In this document: piece after piece, positions 56,655 to 64,000 of the stretch
How the letters are laid out: every line of letters begins with the position of its first letter
How positions within the stretch are numbered: position 1 is the first letter of the stretch
Assembly (NCBI GenBank): GCA_029339195.1
Contig: JAPTJF010000021.1
Span: 1 to 64,000, forward strand
From: Micractinium sp. NFX-FRZ
Lineage: Eukaryota; Chlorophyta; Trebouxiophyceae; Chlorellales; Chlorellaceae
Length of the DNA stretch: 64,000 bases
Reading direction: 5' to 3'
Translations under genes and position numbers: made by a program
Notes under the pieces: model-generated
What the model was told of the DNA's origin: nothing
The model's input: the letters and a program-made list of their open reading frames with translations, nothing else
The model's database searches: none

Positions 56655-59600
56655 TCAGCGAGTGAACCTGGCATCAAAGAATCTGGCTGCCTCAATTCTG
56701 ATTTCATCTGCTGACTTAAAGAGGCCGCGGAAGGGTGCTGCTGCCACTGCCGTCCCCCCTGCTGGCCCAGGCACCAGCGCCGTGGCCCAGCACTTGTCAA
56801 AGGCCGCTGCAGCCGCCTGAGCGACGGCCACGAGTTGTGCGGGGTCGGGGGCGCGCAGCTTTGGGGGGTTGGCTGTCAGGCGCTTGGCTAGGGCTGCTGC
56901 TGCTGCGCAAGCAGCCGACGGGGGGTCCAAAGCCCCAGGGGTCGGGGATGGGGTTGGCTGTGCCACTGCACTGGCAGATGGTGCCGGTGCCGGTGCTGAG
57001 GCTGGTACTGGCGCTGGCGCTAACCATGGCGCTAGCGGTGCTGGTGCTGGTGCTGGTGCTGGCGCTAGCCATGGCGCTGGCGCTGGCGCTGGTGCTGGAG
57101 GAGTAGCAGATGCCTTGATGGCTGCCGCAGATGTGCAGTGCTGCTCCAGCCGAACGGCTGGGCCCTGCAAGCGGCACACAGCAAAGGCAGGGTACCGAGT
57201 TGGGGAGTGGACGCGCTGCACCTGCCGATGCCTGGTTGCAGGCATACATAGCTGAGGCAGGCAGGTGGCATGTTGGGCACAAGGGCAAGCGGGCCACACA
57301 ATGAGCTCGGCAGGTGCGGGCTCACCCAGTGCTCTGCCAGCGGGGCTGCGAGGGCCGCTGCGTCCTGCACCCTTGTCCCTTGCACGGCCCTGAAAGGCGC
57401 AGGCGCTGCTGCCGCTGCCGCTGCGGAAGCTGGCTCTGGTGTTGCTGTTACTGCAGGAGGGGGTGCTGCATCGTGGCCCAGCTGATGTGCAGCCACCATG
57501 CGCCTGGCAACCGCCTCGGCAGCTGACCGAGCCGCAGCTGTTGGAGGCGTGTGTGCCGCTGCAGCTGCGGGTACTGTGGCAGCTGGAGGCGGGTGTGCCG
57601 CTCCAGGTGCCTCTCCCGCCGGGGCAGCTGGCTCTGGCGCCTGTGCCTGGCATGTGGCAGCGGCCGCTGCAGCCGTAAGGGCGGCGGCTGCTAGGCAGGG
57701 CGCCGCAGGTGCTGCTGCCGCGGCTGGGACCTTGGTTGATGCAACTGCTGTGACCGTTTCTAGGGCGGGGGGCGCTCGTGGCAGCGGTTGTGCTGGCGGG
57801 GCCTTGTTGGCTTTCAGGGCTGCTGCCACAGCTGCAGGCGTCCAGGAAAGCTGGGTCGGGGCTAGCGGGGCCTCGCAAGCTGCCTGCTGCATGGGTGGGC
57901 AGTGCGGCGGGCGGGGATGAGTTCGGGCGGGATTGCACAGGGGCAAAGCGCATTCAGATGCAGGGCGGCGCCCAGCCTCAGTGCCACTGACCGAGGGCAG
58001 ATCCTTCCTGCCCGGGTGACACTGAACCACATGCAAACCGCCACCTGCCCACCTGGTGCCTGACAGGCATGGCCGTTGTAGGCGCCGCGCTGGTCATGAC
58101 TCGCTGTCGAGGCGCTGCGCCACCCTCCAGGTGCCTGCCCTGCATCAGCGCTGTTGCCTGTGCAGTCGCCTGCACAGCTGCCGCCTGAACAGCTGCACCG
58201 TCTGCAGGCTTGCTCCCCGTCCTTGTGCTATGGCCGGCTGGCCTGCGCTTCGTGCTGCCGTTGGCTCTCCCCTCCCTGCTGCCACTCCTGCTGCTGCGCT
58301 TACGGCCCCGGCCCCGGCTGCAGCTGCGGCTGCTGCTGCTGCTGCGCTTGCGCCTGCGCCTGCGACTGCGCCGCCTGCTGCTGCTTCCCTTGCGCCCCCG
58401 GCCACAGCTGCTGCTGCGCCTCCTCTTGCCAGGCGTCCTGGCCGCACAGGGACTGTGAGTGCGGGCTGCACTCGTGTGCGCTGTTGCCAACAGCCCTGCC
58501 TGCTGCGGCTTCCCCGTCTGCTGCACCCCCTGCATGGCTTGCGGTGCAGCGGGCTGCGCTGCCTGCTGGCTGGCAGCCTGCGTTAGCCACTGCACAGGTC
58601 GCTCCTCCTCATCACTGTCCTTCTCATCACTGTCGTAAAGAAGCTGCATGGCAGCAGCCGCGGGATCCGCCGCCCCAGCCACAACATGCCCCGCTGCCTG
58701 CTGCTGCAGCTGCGGCCGCCCTCCTGCCACAACCCCTGCCTGTACAATCGTTACTGCTGCTGCTGGCGCCGGCAGCTCGCTGTGCTGGCTGTGAGGAGCG
58801 GAGGCCTGGCTACGGGGGGCAGGTGCCACCCGCTGTTTGGTTTGCGGCAACAGGGGAGCCCACACTTGCTGCGCTGGCTGGGGTGGCACTGCTGCCTGCT
58901 GTTGCGCTGCCTTGGGCTGGGCTGCTACTGGCTGCTGCACGGGCTGACGTCGCACATCTGCTGGCACATGCTGCTGCTGCTGCTGTTTGTGCAGCCACTT
59001 CTGCCGCCGCTCTGCCCGCGGATCCACTGGCGGTTGCAGGACAGACAGAGCCGCTAGGGAGTCTGAGCCACTCGCCCCTCCGTGCCCGCTGTCTGGTGGT
59101 TTTGCTGGCAGCACAGCAGTGCGCACGTCGGCCAGATACCCCCAGGCCCGGTGCTCCAAATCCAGGAGCTCGCCAGCCAGTAAGGACAGCGCACCGGGCG
59201 GCAGCACCAGGCCGCCCGACAGTGGGTCCCTGCAGCAGTGCCAGCGGCAGCAGCAGGCGTGTCAGTCGCCAGGGGCACCTTGAGAACAGCGCACAAGCAT
59301 ACACGGCAGCGCCTTCGACCCGAGCAGCCGCCCGGCAGCACACAGTGCAAGGAGATGGTGCATGATGCACCAGGCAAGCCGCTGCAGCTCACGCGAGGAG
59401 GCGCTGAGGCCAGGTGGTCGCCAGCTGGCGCTGCCACCACAGCGCTGCCACCTGCAGCAGGCAGGGCAGGCCACTGAACCAAAGGTACCGACAGTGCCTC
59501 AACTCTCAATGCATACGCCCAAGTCGCACGCAGGCCGCAGAACAGAGCGCCCCGTGCCCGGGGCAGCCGTGACACCGCCTCAAATCTCGGACCTGGCCGG

Positions 59601-60757
59601 CAGTCCATGACGCGCCTCCCGCCTTCTGTTGCAGCACAGAAAACTCTTGAAGCTCCGCCTGGTCAGGCGGCGCCGCCTCCACCCCATGCCGTGCCCCAGA
59701 AACCTGCTGCGGCCGGCACCGCAGCGCCTCGCCGTGCTGCACAGGGGTGGCAGCCAGGCTGGCATGAGCAAGCACGCTACCGCACACAGTTGACGTGCTG
59801 ACCTGCCTGCATGCCGCTCAAGTGTTTCCCTGCCTGCTGAGGCAATCTGCGGAGCAGATTCCCATGCAGAGTGCCTCTGTCTCACCCTGAAAGTCAGCAG
59901 GCCATCCTCCCCCAGGCACTCAATCTCGCGCAGTTGGTAGCCGCCCTGCAGCAGCAACAAGATGTGCCGTGTGCGGGTGCCACACTGGTCAGGCAATCCA
60001 GGCAGGCTGTGTACTTGGTCGGCAGGAGGACAGAGGTAAATGGCAGCCCGGTCAGTTGTGCATACAGTGCAACTTGTTTCAGTTCGCAGCAGCACTCACC
60101 CGCTTAATTCGTACCAGCAGGCCACGCAGCAGGCTGAGCCCGCTGCCGGCATCTGCGCAGAAAGGCGGGCACATTGATTCCGTGTTCAGTGACTGGTGAC
60201 GCAATGAGAGTCCATGGGAGGGCAAAGGCCTCACATGAGCAAGCCACTGGCCTGCCAGCAGTGCCCACCAGACCAAAGGCCTGCAAGCGGTGACCCCCAC
60301 ACCAACACCTTGCATCACGCAAGGCTGTCCCGCCTATGACGCAGCACCCAGCACCCAGCACCCAGCAAGCCCCGCACCTTGCAGAGCATGCTCCAGTGGC
60401 AGCGCCGCCACCAGCTGCTCTCGGCTCAGCAGCAGGCGGCACACGTTGTGTGCATCCAGCGCTGCAGGCGACTGGAGCTGCCAGGGTTGAGGGGCAGCGG
60501 CCGCTGCCGCAGCAGAGGGCGGGAAGCAGGCGGGTGCTGCTGCCGTGGGCTGCAGCTGCTGAGGGCAGCGCTGGCCGAAAGCTACATGGTTCTCATTTCC
60601 GCTTGCTGTCCGGGCCACTCGAGCCGTCAAGGTCTGCAATGGGCAAGGGCCGGGTTGGAGGGCAGCTGGCGGTGGCGCCGGCGGCGGGGGCGGGGGCGCA
60701 CAATGGTGGCAGCTGCTCGCGGAGATGGCTCGGATGCGAGGCCAACGCTCTCACCAT
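56655..60757 (-). CDS. Plus-3 domain protein, copy 2 (940 aa)
   Basis: Nine exons in phase: 60755-60757 (ATG alone, proposed), 60378-60633, 60100-60152, 59886-59945, 59593-59736, 59393-59451, 58053-59229, 57326-57886, 56655-57164. Plus-3 core: CRLLLSREQLVAAL, GLLVRIKR, GGYQLREIECLGEDGLL, then HGEALRCRPQQVSG. Next WWQRQLATTWPQ, LAGELLDLEHRAWGY, Gln-rich and Arg/Ser-rich (RS-like) sequence, and WTPAAVAAALKA. Exons 3-6 have the same lengths (53, 60, 144, 59) as copy 1. The C terminus differs: after VRLEQHC it runs into Ala/Pro-rich sequence ending LFKSADEIRIEAARFFDARF. It therefore lacks the helical VRLEQRCLTALL module and the Cys/His exon of copy 1. The start rests on an ATG immediately followed by GTGAGA. 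Confidence 0.78.
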
Positions 60758-61630
60758 GCCAGGAGTGTCCTCTCAATGCTTCGCGCGGGCCGCAGCCAAG
60801 TCCGAGGCGGCGAGGCCAGAGTTGATTTATGAAACGCGGCGCGAGCGCTACCTGGAGCGCTAACGAGCGGGGCTCATCGTGGGTCGCAACCGAGCTAATG
60901 CCAGGCGGAATGCGAGCGACGAGGAGTCCAGGGAGCGGCTTTCTGGCGCTGCATTGCGGCGCCATCACAGCACAGCAGAGCGCACCGATCAAGTGTGAGA
61001 CAGGTCCTGTGAGACTCACCACATGCCCCTGTGTGACACCTTACTGTCACACACAGCCTGAAAATTGCTTTCGCAATATGAGTCTTCTGAAAGAAGGCAT
61101 TCCATCGATCACAAAGGTGGCAGGCAGATGGTGGCGTGTTGCATGAACAAGGAACGGCAGTAGCTCCGGCGGTTCTCCACACCAGCGGTCTGCCCCAGGT
61201 GTGTGCTGGCAGTGGGAAGGAGGGGCGCAGCCGCAATGCCGGTGGGTGCACTCACACCCACGGCATCCAGCCTTCATACATGCGCGCCAAGTTGTCTCGG
61301 CTGGTGGCCTCTGCAATCAGCTGCTGCACCTGCGCCGCCACGTCAGCTGGGGCTGCCACCCCGCCACTGGTGCTGCCTTGCGTTGCTGACACGCTCGTGT
61401 TGGTGTTCAACGGAGCCTCCCCCGCTAGCTTTGTCTGAAAGCGGTGCAGCACCCCGGCCGCAAACTCCTGCCGCTGATGCCCGCTGCCACCCTGGGCCGG
61501 CACGCTGCTGGTCAAGAGCAGGCCGCCGGTCAGCATGCCGCCGTGGCCAGCGGGGGCAGCAGCATGCGCTGCCGCAGGGGCAGGCTGCGCCTCAACTGGC
61601 AGGAGCAGCTGCAGGCCATGCAGGCTGAAC
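57326..61630. repeat. Tandem segmental duplication of the Plus-3 gene, unit 2
   Basis: Right copy of the unit at 52144-56330. It ends inside the true SMG1-like gene, which identifies this side as the ancestral arrangement and the left unit as the derived copy. Confidence 0.85.
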
Positions 61631-64000
61631 CCATGCTGCTGCTGGAGAGAGGCTGCGCGCTGGTCGGCACGGGAGGCCATGGCCTGAAGGCTGGCAGGCA
61701 GCGCCGCTAGCCAGCGCTGCACCTCTTCGAGACGTTCCAGCTGCAGAAGGGGAGGGGCGCGGGACAGGCGAGATAAGTGGGAGAAGCGGGGTGGCGGCGT
61801 GCATAGTGTGTGGTTGGGTGCCTGGTGCGGCGCAGTGCTAGCACGGAGTGGGACATTGAAGGGTGTAGGGCGGGCTCATCGGGCCGCCCTCGACGGCGAG
61901 GTCAGTGAGCCAGTCACGCCGGCTATATACTGCTTGCAGCCCAGCAACCGCCCTTTTCCCTTCCCAAACATTCCCCCGCCCCGCCAATCTCAGCCCGCCC
62001 GCCCTACCTGGGGCTGCAGCTGGGTGACTGCGGCACTAAGGGAGTCCACGACGTCTGCCGCCTGCGCCTGTGCCGCCGCCTCGCCCCGCCGCCCTGCCAG
62101 CAGCCGGTTGCGCGCCGGCAGCAGCGCCGCCTGCAGCCCCTCCACCGCTGCCGGCAGCTGCTGCACGCAGGCAGCAGCTGAGGCCAGCTGCTGGGCAGCC
62201 TGCCGCGCTTCTGCCGCCATCTCGGGTGCGGCCCCCACACCCTCCTCGCCTTCTGCCGACGCCAGCTCTGCAGCCCGCCGCTGCGCCGCCAGCAGCTGCG
62301 CTGCCCACTCGCCACTGCCGGCTAGCTGTGGGAGCAGCTTGGCCAGCGCTGGCGGCAGCTGCTGGCTGGACTTGACAAGAGGCAGCGCCAGGGCAGCAAA
62401 GCTGGCAGCTGCATTGCTGCCTGCTGCCTCAGCTGACTGCATAATGCTGGTGGCCTCCTGGCGCCGTAGCCTCAGCTGCTGCAGCTCACCCGCAGCCGCC
62501 GACACGCCCAGCTCAGCTGCCGCGTAGCTGCCCTGCAGCTGCTGCATCTGCCGCAGTAGCTCGCTGTACCGCCTCCACCCCAGCTGCTGCTCTGCCTGGT
62601 ACCGGTCCACCACTGCTGCTGCCTGCTCCTGCGGCTGCTGCTGGGCTGGCGCTGCGCCCGCCACGTCAGCGGCACCCGCCAGCTCAGCGCCCGGCTGCGC
62701 ATCCGCTGTGCGTGAGGCCTCAAACTGCAGTACTGCCTGGCTGATCTCCAGCAGGCTGGCGGCCGCCCTGCCCGCCGACTGCAGCCACTGCTGCTGGTGC
62801 CGCAGCTGCTGCTGCAGCGCAGGGGCGGCGTAGGGCACCGCCGCCGCCACCTCTGCCTCCAACTGCCGCCCCGTCGCTGCCAGCTGCTGCTGCCACTGCT
62901 TCAGTGGCTCCTCCAGGCTCTGCAGGGTGCCTGTGCCCGCCAGAAGCTGCTGCAGAATCTGCTGCCGGCTGCCGCGCAGCTCCCACGCCGCCACCGCAGG
63001 GTGCACGGGCGGCACCGTGGCCCCCGCCGCCGCCGCGGCGGCCGCGCTGAGCTCCGCCCCTGCCAGCAGGGCATCTGTTGCATCGCAGGCTTCCGCTGGC
63101 AGCAGGTGCTCATTCAACCACTGGAAGGCTGCTAGCTCTGAGCAGTGCTGCTGCCGCAGCTGCTGCGCCTGCTGCAGTGCCAGGGCGCTCACATACTGCA
63201 CAGCGTCCACAGCAGCAAGGACGCCTGTGGCCTCTGCTGCCGCCGCCAACAGCCCTGCGAGCTGGCCCGTGCCGCTGCCTGCTGCGCTGCCGTCTGGCAG
63301 CTGCTGGCTCGGCCCAGCGGCCCTGTCCAGGCCCAAAGGCTGGGACAGCCGCTCCTGGCTGCTACCCTCTCCAGCCCCCTCCTCAAACTCGTCAGTCCCT
63401 GGCTCCAAAGATCCCTCGAGCAAGTCGTCTGCAGGACAGGTGGAACCAAGGGAACCAGCCAGGAGGTTTAAAAGGGAAAGTGACAGGCAAGATGGTGCAG
63501 GTGCGAGGCATGCAGCTGCACAGCTAGGGCGCTAGGCATCTCTCCAAGCGCAACTTGCAAGACTACTGGACACGGTGGGAGAAGTTCATAGCCCCGCCTC
63601 TCAATTGCTGCGCCACACCCATCCCAAACCACCCACCTGCTCCTGCCAGGCCTTCGTCAAAGTCCAGGAAAGGGACCAGCTCGGGCGCGGCAGCACCCAT
63701 GCTCGCTGCACTGCCGCCCCCAGGATGGCGCCCGCCTGGTGCTGCTGAGCTGGCGTGGTGCTGCTGAGCTGGCGCGAGCTCAAGCTCCTCTTCCAAGCCG
63801 CCCAGCAGCACGTCAGCACCGGGGAGGTCAGCATCAAAATCTGTGAAAGCCACGAGCTCTGCTGGCGGTGCTTGCTGTGCTGCCATTTGAGACGCTGGCT
63901 GGCCTGGTGTCGTCGGCGGATGGCTTCCCGCTCCTGCTGCTGCTGCAGCGGCGGCGTCCAGCCCCGCCCGGCGGGCCAGGCTGGGCGCTGTCGCACGCAG
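61252..64000 (-). CDS. SMG1: SMG1-like PI3K-related kinase, C-terminal part (5'-partial)
   Basis: SMG1 phosphorylates UPF1 in nonsense-mediated mRNA decay. Three exons are visible on the minus strand (63637-64000, continuing off the window; 62008-63428; 61252-61740), 757 aa in phase. The last residues are a FATC domain: VQQLIAEATSRDNLARMYEG then WMPWV and stop. The ending in GW-x-x-WV is closer to SMG1 than to TOR, ATM or ATR endings. The preceding about 470 residues are Ala/Gln/Leu-rich and helical, as in the long SMG1 insert between kinase and FATC. The exon at 63.6-64 kb has two related acidic motifs, ELVAFTDFDADLPGA and ELVPFLDFDEGLAGA. The kinase domain lies beyond the right edge. SMG1 is absent from Arabidopsis but kept in mosses and algae. 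Confidence 0.82.

Overview
The window is nuclear DNA of a GC-rich green alga. Genes are split by many short introns (mostly GT-AG, some GC-AG). Coding sequence is full of Ser, Gln and Ala runs, TGTAA poly(A)-type signals follow several genes, and an intronic TTTAGGG run is plant-type. The telomere-like motif, the four-module menaquinone/phylloquinone gene and an SBP-box factor point to Viridiplantae, most likely a trebouxiophyte (Chlorella-like) alga; that taxon is an inference. I rebuilt the genes by joining open frames at splice sites and checking that codon phase holds across every junction. No cDNA was available.

Layout. 1-5253 (+): 3' part of a dynamin-related GTPase. 5686-16565 (-): a complete PHYLLO-type gene, 19 exons and 2340 aa, fusing isochorismate synthase (MenF), SEPHCHC synthase (MenD), o-succinylbenzoate synthase (MenC) and a MenH-type hydrolase. 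16969-29003 (+): DNA topoisomerase II, 35 exons and 1563 aa, divergent from PHYLLO across a 403-bp shared promoter. 29923-31992 (+): SBP-box transcription factor with a Gln-rich tail. 32655-35246 (+): organelle-type HemK/PrmC glutamine methyltransferase. 35756-36483 (+): small low-complexity protein. 37169-42888 (+): TRM1 tRNA guanine-26 dimethyltransferase, 14 exons.

The right third is built from two independent tandem segmental duplications, all on the minus strand. At 43.1-49.4 kb two intact copies of a small, probably mitochondrial protein gene (130 and 124 aa) lie about 3.3 kb apart. At about 50.3-61.6 kb two copies of a Plus-3 domain gene lie about 5.05 kb apart; the duplicated unit also carried a piece of the neighbouring SMG1-like kinase gene, now a broken fragment at 56.1-56.3 kb. 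The true SMG1-like gene, ending in a FATC domain, runs off the right edge (61252-64000).

The most unusual signal is a recurring pattern of decayed tandem copies of exon edges, splice site included, about 104-130 bp inside the adjacent intron. At least eight occur in TRM1, one in PHYLLO, and one in the small duplicated gene, where both paralogs share it.
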